Assembly (NCBI GenBank): GCA_905192935.1
Contig: CAJJMX010000018.1
Span: 1-15,157 of the forward strand
DNA from: an uncultured Mailhella sp.
GTDB taxonomy: Bacteria > Desulfobacterota > Desulfovibrionia > Desulfovibrionales > Desulfovibrionaceae
DNA length: 15,157 bases
Direction of reading: 5' to 3'
The notes under the pieces are model-generated. The model had not been told where the DNA came from. It worked only from the letters and a program-made list of their open reading frames with translations, and made no database searches. Below are positions 7,012 through 15,018 of the stretch, in pieces. Numbering within the stretch: the stretch's first letter is position 1; each line of letters opens with the position of its first letter. A program made the translations under genes and the position numbers.

Positions 7012-7794
7012 ATGAGAATCTGCGCTATTCAGATGGACGTGGTCAAGGGTGACAGGGCGGCAAACAGAGCCACTGTCCGACGCATGGTGGCCGAAGCCAT
7101 GCAGGCGGCATGCCCTCCGGATGTCATCGTTCTGCCGGAACTGTGGTCTACCGGCTATGACCTGGGGAGGGCGAAGGAGCTTTCCTCCCCCATGGGTGAA
7201 GACGACGCCGCGTTTCTTTCCGATCTGGCAAGAGAGTACAAGGTGGCCTTTGCCGGAGGTTCCGTGCTCGCCGAGAAGAACGGCCGGATCTACAACCGCG
7301 CACAGGTCATCGACCGGGAAGGACATTATGTGGCCGGATATGACAAGATCCATCTTTTCCGCCTCATGGATGAGGACAAGTATCTTGCCCAGGGCGAGGC
7401 CTCCCTTCTTTTTGAGATGGGCGGCATGCGCTGCGCGTCCGTCATCTGTTACGACATCCGCTTTTGCGAACTGATTCGCAAGCTCGCCGTGGAAGGAGCC
7501 GAAGCGCTCTTTGTGAGCGCGGAATGGCCGCTTCCCCGCAGGGATCACTGGGTGACGCTGCTGCGTGCCAGAGCCATTGAAAATCAGATGTACGTCGTGG
7601 CCTGCAACCGCTGCGGGACCACGGGCGAGGAGGTTTTTGCGGGCAACTCCATGATCATTGCTCCCGACGGTACCGTTCTTGCCCATGCCGATACGGAAGA
7701 GGACATCATCTGCGCCGATTTCGATCCTGAGATCGTCCGTCAGACGAGAGATAAGATTCAGGTGTTCAACGACCGGGTTCCCCAGCTCTACTGA
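7012..7794 (+). CDS. Carbon-nitrogen hydrolase, nitrilase superfamily (omega-amidase/Nit-like)
   Basis: A 260-residue hydrolase of normal length for the Nit branch. The catalytic triad is visible: Glu43 in VLPELWSTGYD, Lys112 in YDKIHLF and Cys146 in VICYDIRF. These enzymes hydrolyse amides, including omega-amides such as 2-oxoglutaramate, or N-carbamoyl groups, releasing ammonia. ATG 7012 is chosen, with GAGG at 7000-7003. The frame stays open upstream to 6847, but that part has no family resemblance and contains the stem-loop. The neighbours (TTT transporter, DUF2848) suggest it acts on the imported compound. If it is an omega-amidase, its product, 2-oxoglutarate, would feed KorDABC. The exact substrate is not shown by the sequence. 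Confidence 0.88.
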   Translation: MRICAIQMDVVKGDRAANRATVRRMVAEAMQAACPPDVIVLPELWSTGYDLGRAKELSSPMGEDDAAFLSDLAREYKVAFAGGSVLAEKNGRIYNRAQVIDREGHYVAGYDKIHLFRLMDEDKYLAQGEASLLFEMGGMRCASVICYDIRFCELIRKLAVEGAEALFVSAEWPLPRRDHWVTLLRARAIENQMYVVACNRCGTTGEEVFAGNSMIIAPDGTVLAHADTEEDIICADFDPEIVRQTRDKIQVFNDRVPQLY

Positions 7795-7836
7795 GGCGCT
7801 TTCTTTATAAATTCTCCATAATTCCGAGGAAATGTC

Positions 7837-8796
7837 ATGAAAAAGCATATGCTGAGCACCATGCTGCTGGCCGTAAGTCTCCTTCTTCCCGCTGCTGCTC
7901 CTGCCGCCTGGAATCCCGATCAGTCCGTCAAGATCGTCGTTCCCTTCAATCCCGGCGGCGGCACCGACCAGCAGGCCCGTCTGATCGAAAAGGACTTCAT
8001 GCAGGAGTTCGGTCAGCCGCTGAGCTTCGTGTACAAGCCCGGCGCCGACGGCGCCATAGGCGCCACGGAGTTCAAGGGCTATGCTCCCGACGGCTACAAC
8101 ATTGCCGTGCACACCTTCCCGCTCATCATGATGAACACGCTCAACCACAAGGGCCGCTACTCGATGGACGACTTCGAGTATCTCGCCATTTCCAACATCG
8201 ACGTGGCCGTTCTCGTGACGAGAAAGGAAAGCCCTTACGACACGCTGGAAAAGTTCATTGCCGCGGCCAAGGCCAATCCTGAGAAGAAGCTGACCGTGGG
8301 CGTGGTGGAAGTGCTCGGGCCTTCCCATATCGCGGCTCTTGAGCTGCAGCGTCAGGGCGTGCCCATGAACATCGTCACCATGGCCGGCGGTGCCAAGGGC
8401 ATTGCGGCCGTGCTCGGCGGGCATCTTGATGCGCTCATGGCCGTGAAGGGCAACTGCCTCAACGCCGCCTCCAAGTTCAACTTCCTCGCCGTGGCGTCCA
8501 AGGCCGCCGACCCCGAACTTCCCGGCGTCGTGACCTTTACGGAAAAGGGCTATCCTGTGGAAGCTCTGGCAGCCCGCATCTGGATCGCGCCCAAGGGCAT
8601 TCCCGCAGAGGTGAGGGACCGTTATGTGGAAGGTCTGCGCAAGATCTACGCCAAGCCGGAAGTGGCGTCCCGTCTGGCCAAGGCCGGTCAGCCCGTCCAT
8701 TTCGGCGACGCGGCCGAACTGAACGCCATGGTGAAGGATTTTCAGCAGGACGCGAAGTCGCTCGTGGACTACTATAATTCCACCAGAAAGAAGTAA
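7837..8796 (+). CDS. Tripartite tricarboxylate transporter solute-binding protein (TctC/Bug family)
   Basis: A 319-residue periplasmic protein. Residues 1-24 are a signal peptide (Lys-rich start, hydrophobic core to about 18, cleavage near APAA before Trp25). The mature part begins with the family hallmark VKIVVPFNPGGGTDQQAR, and includes VYKPGADGAIGATEF and the PDGYN turn. These proteins capture organic acids such as citrate, other carboxylates or aromatic acids and deliver them to TctA/TctB. GAGGA at 7826-7830 is six bases from the start. The gene lies 42 bases after the hydrolase and before the permease. It is not a type with a ligand I can read from sequence. Confidence 0.93.
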   Translation: MKKHMLSTMLLAVSLLLPAAAPAAWNPDQSVKIVVPFNPGGGTDQQARLIEKDFMQEFGQPLSFVYKPGADGAIGATEFKGYAPDGYNIAVHTFPLIMMNTLNHKGRYSMDDFEYLAISNIDVAVLVTRKESPYDTLEKFIAAAKANPEKKLTVGVVEVLGPSHIAALELQRQGVPMNIVTMAGGAKGIAAVLGGHLDALMAVKGNCLNAASKFNFLAVASKAADPELPGVVTFTEKGYPVEALAARIWIAPKGIPAEVRDRYVEGLRKIYAKPEVASRLAKAGQPVHFGDAAELNAMVKDFQQDAKSLVDYYNSTRKK

Positions 8797-8817
8797 CTGA
8801 CTGTTCTGCACGGCATG

Positions 8818-8863
8818 AGGTCCTGTCCATCAGGAGGGGCAGACGTCCCTGGGGACAGGACCT
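8818..8863 (+). other. Intercistronic stem-loop between tctC and tctAB
   Basis: AGGTCCTGTCC (8818-8828) pairs perfectly over 11 bases with GGACAGGACCT (8853-8863), and the loop can form a further short AGGG/CCCT stem. It lies 21 bases after the binding-protein stop and has only a weak T-rich tail (TCTTCC). Such hairpins commonly stabilise the upstream message or partly stop transcription, so that the binding protein is made in excess over the membrane permease. Confidence 0.65.
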
Positions 8864-8899
8864 TCTTCCGACAGACGATTCAGAATGGAGTTGCCTTCA

Positions 8900-10888
8900 A
8901 TGGATCTGCTGACAATGTTTTCCGCACTGGCCGCAGGCAGTCTCAATCTGCTTTCCCCCATAAACATCTTCGTGATGTTCCTGGGCATGACCATAGGCAT
9001 CATAGGTGGCATGCTGCCGGGCATTTCCGTCGTGACCACGCTGGCCCTGTTCATTCCCTTCACCTTCAGCATGCCGACCAACACCGCGCTCATAGCTCTC
9101 GGAGCCGTGTTCTGCGGCGCTACCTACGGCGGGGCGAATGCCGCCATCCTCATCAATACTCCCGGTCAGCCGGGGTCCATCGCCACGACCTTTGACGGCT
9201 ATCCCATGACCAAGCAGGGCAGGGCTGAAGAAGGCCTGTACACGGCGCTTCTTGCCTCCGCCTTCGGCGGCGTGGTGGGCGCTCTGCTTCTGCTGCTCTT
9301 TTTTGAACCGCTCTCGAGCGTGGCTTTGAAGTTCGGCTCGGAGTCCTTCTTCTGGATGGCCATTTTCGGGCTCACGACCCTTGCGGCCATGTCTCCCGGA
9401 AACGTGATGAAAAGTCTGCTCGGCGGCTGCATAGGTCTGGCGCTGAGCACGGTGGGACTCGATCCCGCCGACGGCATGCCCCGCTTCACCTTCGACGTGT
9501 ACGAGCTCGTGCAGGGCCTCGACATGGTCATTCTCATGACCAGCCTTTTCTCCTTCTCCCAGATGCTGTTCCTGCTTGAGAGCAGGGAAGGCTACATCGC
9601 CGAACTGGTGCGCCGTAAGGGTGCCTTCATGACGGCGCTTCGGGGCGTGTGGGGAGCCAGAAAGCTTCTTACCGTCATGTCCGCCATAGGCTGCTTCATC
9701 GGCGGTCTGCCCGGAGCCGGCGGAAGCGTGGCTTCCATCATCACGTACAACGAAGCCAAGCGCTGGGACAAGAATCCCGAACGATACGGTACCGGCGTGC
9801 TGGAAGGCGTGGCCGTGCCCGAAGCCGCGAACAACGCCTGTGTCGGCGGCTCCCTCGTTCCCCTCATGGCGCTCGGCATTCCCGGAAGCGCTTCCGCGGC
9901 CATTCTCATGGGCGGTCTTCTCTCCCAGGGACTCACTCCCGGTCCGCAGCTTCTGGAACAGAACGCGGATGTGGCCTACACGTTCATTTCCAGTCTTATT
10001 TTCGTCAACATCGTCATGGTCCTTGTCGGCTATGTGCTCGTGAAGGTATGCTCCCGCATCCTCGACGTGCCCAAGCTCGTCATCATTCCCACCGTCATCA
10101 CGCTTTCCATCCTGGGGGCGTATTCTCTGCGCAACAGCATGTTCGACGTGCTGGTGCTCCTCATCACGGGCGGTTTTTCCTATCTGTTCCTCAAGGCGAA
10201 CATTTCTCCTGCGGCCATAGCGCTCGGCGTGGTGCTCGGTCCCATCATCGAGGAATCGCTTTCCACCACCATCATGCGTTCCTACTCCAGTTCGCTTGCG
10301 GGACTGCTCGTCTTTTCTCCCATGTCCATGCTGTTCATCGCCCTCAGCGCCGTTTCTCTGCTGCTGCCCGTATGGCTCAGCCGCAAGAAGGGACATGCGG
10401 GAAATGCCCATGCGGCCTGGTCGTTCTCGCTGCGCAACGTCGGGAACTTCGATTTCCTCATTACCCTGGCCTGCACGCTTATCGGCGTGTTCTTCATCGG
10501 TCAGTCGCTCCAGCTCGAAGGCGTGCCCCGCATCTTCCCGCTGGTGGTGTTTTCGCTCGTCGTGGTGTTCGGCATCATCGTGTGCCTGCAGGAGCTCGGA
10601 AAGAAGCATGCGGCGTCTTCGGAAAAGCCGGCATATTTCACGGTCGCGATCTATTTCGTGATGTCTTTGCTGAGCTATCTGCTTATCGAACCCATGGGCT
10701 TCTATACGGCCATGTTCACGTGCATGCTCATCATGCTCGTGTACGGTATGATTGTCGTGCAGCGCAAGAAGGCTTCCCTGGGGAATCTTGCCCGCATCGT
10801 GGTTCTTGATCTGGGAATAACGTTTGTGGAATATGCCTGCTTTGCCTGGCTGCTTCGTGTTCCAACTCCTACAGGATTATGGGTGTAG
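8900..10888 (+). CDS. Fused tripartite tricarboxylate transporter permease (TctA-TctB)
   Basis: A 662-residue inner-membrane protein. Residues about 1-500 form TctA, with conserved LPGISVVTTLA, INTPGQPGSIATTFDGYPM, a second LPGAGGSVAS and LALGIPGSASAAILMGG motifs and many hydrophobic segments. Residues about 508-662 form a four-helix TctB-like domain. TctA is the sodium- or proton-driven channel and TctB the small helper; these are usually separate genes. ATG 8900 is preferred because GGAG at 8887-8890 is nine bases before it. ATG 8885 in frame would add five residues but has no ribosome site. It works with the binding protein encoded just upstream. Confidence 0.92.
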   Translation: MDLLTMFSALAAGSLNLLSPINIFVMFLGMTIGIIGGMLPGISVVTTLALFIPFTFSMPTNTALIALGAVFCGATYGGANAAILINTPGQPGSIATTFDGYPMTKQGRAEEGLYTALLASAFGGVVGALLLLLFFEPLSSVALKFGSESFFWMAIFGLTTLAAMSPGNVMKSLLGGCIGLALSTVGLDPADGMPRFTFDVYELVQGLDMVILMTSLFSFSQMLFLLESREGYIAELVRRKGAFMTALRGVWGARKLLTVMSAIGCFIGGLPGAGGSVASIITYNEAKRWDKNPERYGTGVLEGVAVPEAANNACVGGSLVPLMALGIPGSASAAILMGGLLSQGLTPGPQLLEQNADVAYTFISSLIFVNIVMVLVGYVLVKVCSRILDVPKLVIIPTVITLSILGAYSLRNSMFDVLVLLITGGFSYLFLKANISPAAIALGVVLGPIIEESLSTTIMRSYSSSLAGLLVFSPMSMLFIALSAVSLLLPVWLSRKKGHAGNAHAAWSFSLRNVGNFDFLITLACTLIGVFFIGQSLQLEGVPRIFPLVVFSLVVVFGIIVCLQELGKKHAASSEKPAYFTVAIYFVMSLLSYLLIEPMGFYTAMFTCMLIMLVYGMIVVQRKKASLGNLARIVVLDLGITFVEYACFAWLLRVPTPTGLWV

Positions 10889-10891
10889 TTC

Positions 10892-12154
10892 ATGTTGATC
10901 GTAGACAGAAGAGTGCTTGCCGGACGCGTCGAGCGTGTGGAATCCCTGCTCAGGGAACATGGTTTTGAGGCTCTGGTGCTTTATGCCCAGGGCAGCTCCG
11001 TGGGCTCCACGTCCAAGTCTCACGGCTATCTGAGCTTTCTTACCGACTGGGACGGGTACAATACCTCCAGCGTCCTCGTGCTCGTGCCCGGACGCGCTCC
11101 CGAACTTGTGGTCAGCAACATTTTCCTGAAATGCATGACCGAAAGGTTTCCCTTCTGGGGGGATCGCGTTCAGCTCGCCATGGGACCGGCCATGCCGGGA
11201 GCCGTGACGAAGATTCTGCAAGCCTCCGGCGTGAAGGGCCGCCGCATTGCCTACATCGGTCGCGCGGAAACGCCGGTTCCCTTCTGGGAAAGCCTGCGCG
11301 CATCCTTCCCGGAAGCGGAGTTCACGGACTTCGAATCCTTTGTGGATCCCCTGCGGGTCATCAAGGACGCGGCTCAGTATGCCATGCACTACCGCGGCGC
11401 GGAGATATGCGACGAAATGTTCCAGACGCTCCGTCGTGAGATAAAGACGGGCAAGAAGATCTGCGAGCTGCAGAACGCCATGATCCGCACCGCTCAGGAC
11501 AACGGCGCGGAACATGCGCTGGTATGGCTGTCCATAGCCCCCGCGGCCGAGTACTGCCTGTTCCGCCGCGAGGAGTGCCAGCGTGTTCCTCAGCTCGGAG
11601 ACCAGGTCATCGTGGGCATCTATCAGCTTTTTCACGGTCACTGGGCCCATGCGCTGCGCATGGGAACCTACGGTGAACCCACGCCTGCGCAGAAGAGGGC
11701 CTTCGACATCGTTCTTGAAATGGAAAATGCGGGCATGGAGGTGCTGCGTCCCGGAGCGAATCTCTATGACGTGCATCGTGCCTTTGAAAAAGTGTATTGC
11801 AGCCATTTCACGGAAAAAGACGACGAGACCATGTTCCGCTTCCGTGCCGCGCACGGTCTGGGACATTCCTATGAGGATCCCATCGTCAGCGCTCCTTTCC
11901 CGCAGCCGTATCAGGACAACAGCGCGAGCGTCGAGGGCTTCATGGAGTTCGGCTACAAGCGTCATTCGCCAGTCAACAATCCGTCTCCGGACAAGTTCCT
12001 GGAAGTGCGCCCCGGCATGCTGTTCGAGTTCCATCCCAACTTCTTCCAGAAGGGTGTGGCCGGTGCAGCCATAGGCGACATGGTCTACGTCGGTCAGAAC
12101 GGGGCGGAGATCATGACCACGTTCCCGAGGGAAAACATCCGCTGGGACTGCTGA
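10892..12154 (+). CDS. M24-fold (creatinase/Xaa-Pro peptidase-like) protein with degenerate metal site
   Basis: A 420-residue protein. Residues about 1-155 form a creatinase-type N-terminal domain, and about 160-415 a pita-bread M24 domain. Of the five metal ligands usual in M24 peptidases only His321 (AAHGLGHSYEDP) appears kept. The two Asp positions read Gly242 (GDQVIVG) and His253, and the two Glu positions read His381 (PGMLFEFHP) and Gly395. Creatinase also uses this fold without metal, so a C-N hydrolase acting on a small molecule is more likely than a peptidase. The gene starts three bases after tctAB with a weak ribosome site, which suggests translational coupling. It is last in the operon, before a terminator. 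Confidence 0.85.
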   Translation: MLIVDRRVLAGRVERVESLLREHGFEALVLYAQGSSVGSTSKSHGYLSFLTDWDGYNTSSVLVLVPGRAPELVVSNIFLKCMTERFPFWGDRVQLAMGPAMPGAVTKILQASGVKGRRIAYIGRAETPVPFWESLRASFPEAEFTDFESFVDPLRVIKDAAQYAMHYRGAEICDEMFQTLRREIKTGKKICELQNAMIRTAQDNGAEHALVWLSIAPAAEYCLFRREECQRVPQLGDQVIVGIYQLFHGHWAHALRMGTYGEPTPAQKRAFDIVLEMENAGMEVLRPGANLYDVHRAFEKVYCSHFTEKDDETMFRFRAAHGLGHSYEDPIVSAPFPQPYQDNSASVEGFMEFGYKRHSPVNNPSPDKFLEVRPGMLFEFHPNFFQKGVAGAAIGDMVYVGQNGAEIMTTFPRENIRWDC

Positions 12155-12451
12155 ACCGGCATGCGGTGAGCCGTCGACCGTTGTCGACGGACGGATAAAG
12201 GATTCTCCGGCGTCCTTCGAAGAGAAGGGCGCCGGAGTCTTTATCTTTGTGCGGTTATGGCATGGAGCCCGTGCCTGTGGCGAAAAATCGGGCTCTTTGG
12301 CGCGCAGGTGAAGACATCGGCCATGTCATGATGAAACAATTATGTATTTTTGTCGGCATGGTTGCAGAGAAAGAACTTTGCGTCTATGGTCTGGGGCGTT
12401 TTTACGTTCTGCAGTGAAGAGGTGCAGAATATTTTTCCATGGAGATGCATC
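12155..12451. other. Intergenic region before the BASS-like transporter
   Basis: No gene is seen. It contains a hairpin with an eight-base perfect stem (CCGTCGAC 12171-12178, GTCGACGG 12183-12190), the operon terminator at 12205-12248 and a weaker inverted repeat (GAGCCCG 12265-12271, CGGGCTC 12289-12295). I could not name a convincing promoter for the next gene, nor any copy of the TTGGTATACCAA operator. Confidence 0.6.
12205..12248 (+). terminator. Rho-independent terminator of the gntR-transport operon
   Basis: CTCCGGCGTCCTT (12205-12217) pairs with AAGGGCGCCGGAG (12225-12237), 13 pairs with one G-U, around a seven-base loop. It is followed by TCTTTATCTTT. Confidence 0.88.
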
Positions 12452-13429
12452 ATGAAGCGCGTTCTTGTTTTTCTCAAGCAGTGGGCTCTGCTTTTGGCCA
12501 TCGTGACCGGTGCTCTGGGACATGCCTTCTTCTCCCGGTTTTCCGCGCTCTCTCCGTTTCTTCTCATGGCCATGCTGCTGTTCACGTTCTGCGGAATGTC
12601 GCTGAAGACGGTGCGCATCCACAGGCTGCACGTCATTCTTCTCGGGCTTCAGATGGCCGGGAGTCTGGCTTTCTACATGCTTCTCGAGCCGTGGAACGAC
12701 CTTGCCGCGCAGACCGTGGGGCTCATCATGCTCGTTCCCACGGCCACGGCGGCCGCCACCATAACCGGCATGCTGGGCGGCAGCGTGAGCTTTCTTGCCA
12801 CATACGTGTTTCTCGGGACTTTTCTTTCCATCGTGGCCGCGCCTCTTCTTGTGCCCATGATGGCTCCTGGGCACGTGGACATGCCGTTTCTCTCCTCCAT
12901 GGTGTCGGTGTTCTTCAAGGTCGGGCCCATTCTTCTGCTGCCCCTGGGCTGTGCGCTGCTGCTTCAGATCTTTGCTCCGAAGGTTTCCGAGGGCATTGTG
13001 CGCAGAAGCATCATTTCCTATTATCTCTGGGTGGTCATGCTGCTTATCCTCATGGGCAGCACCTTTGAGATGCTGCTTTCTCCGGGCAGAAAGGATGCGG
13101 GCGCGGAAGTCGTCATTGCCGGTTCCGGCGTTCTTGTGTGCATGCTGCAGTTTCTGGTGGGCAAATTCGTGGGCGGGCTGTACCATCACCGCATTTCCGC
13201 CGGACAGGCGCTGGCGCAGAAGAATCTCATGCTGGCCATGTGGCTGGCGTTTCAGTATTTCGATCCGCTGGTGGTGGTCGGCCTTGCCGCCTACTCCATT
13301 GCGCAGAACGTGTTCAACGCCACGCAGCTGTGGCTGAAGGGTCGGATGGACGCCAGGGTCCAGCAGAGGCTGCATACGTATCACGAAAAGAAGCATGCCG
13401 CGTCCAAAGACGCGGAAACGGATGCCTGA
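12452..13429 (+). CDS. BASS-like (bile acid:sodium symporter family) membrane transporter
   Basis: A 325-residue, very hydrophobic protein with about eight to ten membrane segments and a charged cytoplasmic tail (about 295-325). The stretch PTATAAATITGMLGGSVSFLA and the later repeat-like helices resemble the SBF/BASS fold, which carries organic anions with sodium. A polar start (MKRVLVFLKQW) with GGAG at 12441-12444 supports ATG 12452. An upstream in-frame start at 12350 has no ribosome site. It stands alone behind a terminator and has no operator of the TTGGTATACCAA type, so it probably is not part of the regulon. Family placement is from memory of motif patterns and is less sure than for the other genes. 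Confidence 0.72.
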   Translation: MKRVLVFLKQWALLLAIVTGALGHAFFSRFSALSPFLLMAMLLFTFCGMSLKTVRIHRLHVILLGLQMAGSLAFYMLLEPWNDLAAQTVGLIMLVPTATAAATITGMLGGSVSFLATYVFLGTFLSIVAAPLLVPMMAPGHVDMPFLSSMVSVFFKVGPILLLPLGCALLLQIFAPKVSEGIVRRSIISYYLWVVMLLILMGSTFEMLLSPGRKDAGAEVVIAGSGVLVCMLQFLVGKFVGGLYHHRISAGQALAQKNLMLAMWLAFQYFDPLVVVGLAAYSIAQNVFNATQLWLKGRMDARVQQRLHTYHEKKHAASKDAETDA

Positions 13430-13471
13430 GCGGGCAGCGGGGTTCTGTTCTTCGCCGTCGACGGCGGGCAG

Positions 13472-13515
13472 GCATGAAAAAAGCGCCTTCGTTTTCGAAG
13501 GCGCTTTTTTCATGC
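13472..13515. terminator. Bidirectional terminator between convergent genes
   Basis: A 20-base perfect stem (arms 13472-13491 and 13496-13515) closes on a TTTT loop. The A run in the left arm and the T run in the right arm give a T tract in both directions. It separates the + strand BASS-like gene from the - strand NSS gene. A 14-base palindrome, CGCCGTCGACGGCG, lies just before it at 13453-13466. Confidence 0.9.
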
Positions 13516-13556
13516 GGTGATACTTTTTGTCTGCCGGTTCCGGCGGCGGCCGTTCC

Positions 13557-14957
13557 CTATATCTTTATGATGCCGAGGGCTGCGGCCACGGAGGAGACGA
13601 GCACCACGAGAAGCAGCAGGGGAGCCAGCCAGGAGATGCAGATGCGGAAGATCTTTTCGCCGTGGAAGGCGGAGGAGATCTTCACTTCGGAGATGAGGTT
13701 GTCTATGCCCACGATGCGGCCGATGAGCAGGCAGGTGAGCATGGCGGCCAGCGGGCAGAGGATGAGGCTTGCAAGGAAGTCCATCATGTCGAGGATGCTG
13801 AGGCCGGCGATGGAAATGAAGTCCCACACGCCGAAGCCGAGGGAGCAGGGCACGCCGAGGGCGATGGCTTCAAAGGTCATGAAGAGTGCGCTCTTTCTGC
13901 GCGACCAGTGCAGCTCGTCGGTGAGGGTGGAAACGCAGGTTTCCATGATGGAGATGCTCGAGGTGAGCGCGGCGAAGAACACCATGAGGAAGAACACCGC
14001 GCCGATGATGCCGCCGAAGCCCATGCTTTCGAAGATCTTGGGGATGGTGATGAACATGAGCGAAGGACCGGCGTTCAGGGCCTCGGCGGTGCCGCCGGAG
14101 AAGGCGAACACGGCGGGGATGATCATGAAGCCGGCCAGTGTGGCGACGAGGGTGTCCATGAGGCCGATGCTGTAGGTGGCCTCTTCGACGTTGACCTCCT
14201 TCTTCATGTAGGAACCGTAGGTGATGAGGATGCCCATGCCGATGGAGAGGGAGAAGAAGAGCTGTCCGCAGGCGGCCACCACGGTCATGATGGAGAACTT
14301 GGAGAAGTCGGGGACGAGGTAGTAGTAGATGCCCGCGCCGGCGCCCGGACGGGTCATGGAGTACACGGCCACGATGACGGCGAGAATGAGCAGCAGGGGC
14401 ATCATGACGCGCGAGGCGCGTTCCACGCCGCCTTCCACGCCCTTCAGGATGATGCCGAGGGTGCAGCCGAGGAAGATGAGGTTCCAGATGACGGGCTCAA
14501 GCGGCGAGGAAATGAAGCTGCCGAAGTAGCCGTCTCCGGCCACGAGGCTCACGTCGCCCACCACGTATTCGAAGAGATATTTTACTATCCAGCCGCCGAT
14601 GAGGCAGTAATAGGGCAGAATGAGCATGGGCACGACGGCGTTGACCCAGCCGCCGAACACAAGGAAGGGATTGCGCTGCATCTGTCCGAAGGCGCGGTAG
14701 GCGCCCACGGGGCTGAGTCTGGTCTTTCTGCCGAGACTGGTTTCGGCCACGATGAGCGCGTAGCCGAAGGTGAGCATGAGGATGAGATAGACCAGCAGGA
14801 AGATGCCTCCTCCGTACTTGGCGGCGAGATAAGGAAAACGCCAGATATTGCCGAGACCTACGGCAGAACCGGCCACGGCCAGAATAAAACCTATGTTGCC
14901 GGAAAAGAGGCCGCGGGCACTGCCTTTGCCTGAATCGGAAGATGCCTGCTGGGACAT
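13557..14957 (-). CDS. Neurotransmitter:sodium symporter (NSS) family amino-acid transporter
   Basis: A 466-residue inner-membrane carrier, close in length to bacterial MhsT. The NSS signature GSAVGLGNIWRFPY in the unwound first helix is at residues 30-43. Later, FFAALTSSISIMET marks the helix 8 sodium-site region. Members co-transport Na+ and an amino acid (often hydrophobic, aromatic or branched). The ATG at 14957 is chosen because CAGGAG lies six bases before it. The frame extends further up to 15116, but those 53 residues do not resemble the family. It is transcribed alone, opposite to the rest of the window. Confidence 0.92.
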   Translation of the reverse strand: MSQQASSDSGKGSARGLFSGNIGFILAVAGSAVGLGNIWRFPYLAAKYGGGIFLLVYLILMLTFGYALIVAETSLGRKTRLSPVGAYRAFGQMQRNPFLVFGGWVNAVVPMLILPYYCLIGGWIVKYLFEYVVGDVSLVAGDGYFGSFISSPLEPVIWNLIFLGCTLGIILKGVEGGVERASRVMMPLLLILAVIVAVYSMTRPGAGAGIYYYLVPDFSKFSIMTVVAACGQLFFSLSIGMGILITYGSYMKKEVNVEEATYSIGLMDTLVATLAGFMIIPAVFAFSGGTAEALNAGPSLMFITIPKIFESMGFGGIIGAVFFLMVFFAALTSSISIMETCVSTLTDELHWSRRKSALFMTFEAIALGVPCSLGFGVWDFISIAGLSILDMMDFLASLILCPLAAMLTCLLIGRIVGIDNLISEVKISSAFHGEKIFRICISWLAPLLLLVVLVSSVAAALGIIKI

Positions 14958-14991
14958 ATGTGACTCCTGAAAGAAAAAGTGTTCGCAACAG

Positions 14992-15018
14992 AGTATAAGA
15001 AGGATGGAAAAATGACAA
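14992..15018 (-). promoter_or_regulatory. Candidate promoter of the NSS transporter gene
   Basis: On the - strand TTGTCA (15018-15013) and TATACT (14997-14992) each match the sigma-70 consensus at five of six bases. The 15-base spacing is short; TACTCT two bases further on gives 17. It would place the start of transcription about 25-30 bases before the start codon. Further upstream, CATGAAA-A-TTTCATG (15122-15136) is a small perfect inverted repeat that could be an operator. Confidence 0.4.

Noticed and set aside
6985..8811. A 608-codon open frame on the - strand across the hydrolase and tctC genes
   Set aside because: It spans two well-supported genes and their gap, with composition typical of antisense reading and no family motifs.
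8897..10609. A 570-codon open frame on the - strand opposite tctAB
   Set aside because: The His-, Glu- and Gly-rich product has no recognisable domain and lacks a ribosome site; it mirrors the hydrophobic permease on the other strand.
12326..13513. A 395-codon open frame on the - strand opposite the BASS-like gene
   Set aside because: His/Lys/Gly-rich antisense composition, running into the terminator hairpin; the + strand frame has a proper ribosome site and transporter character.
13527..14933. A 468-codon open frame on the + strand opposite the NSS transporter gene
   Set aside because: Its product is a low-complexity run of Gly, Asp, Glu, Ala and His, as expected from the antisense of a GC-biased membrane protein gene. 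The - strand NSS protein has clear family motifs and a ribosome site.
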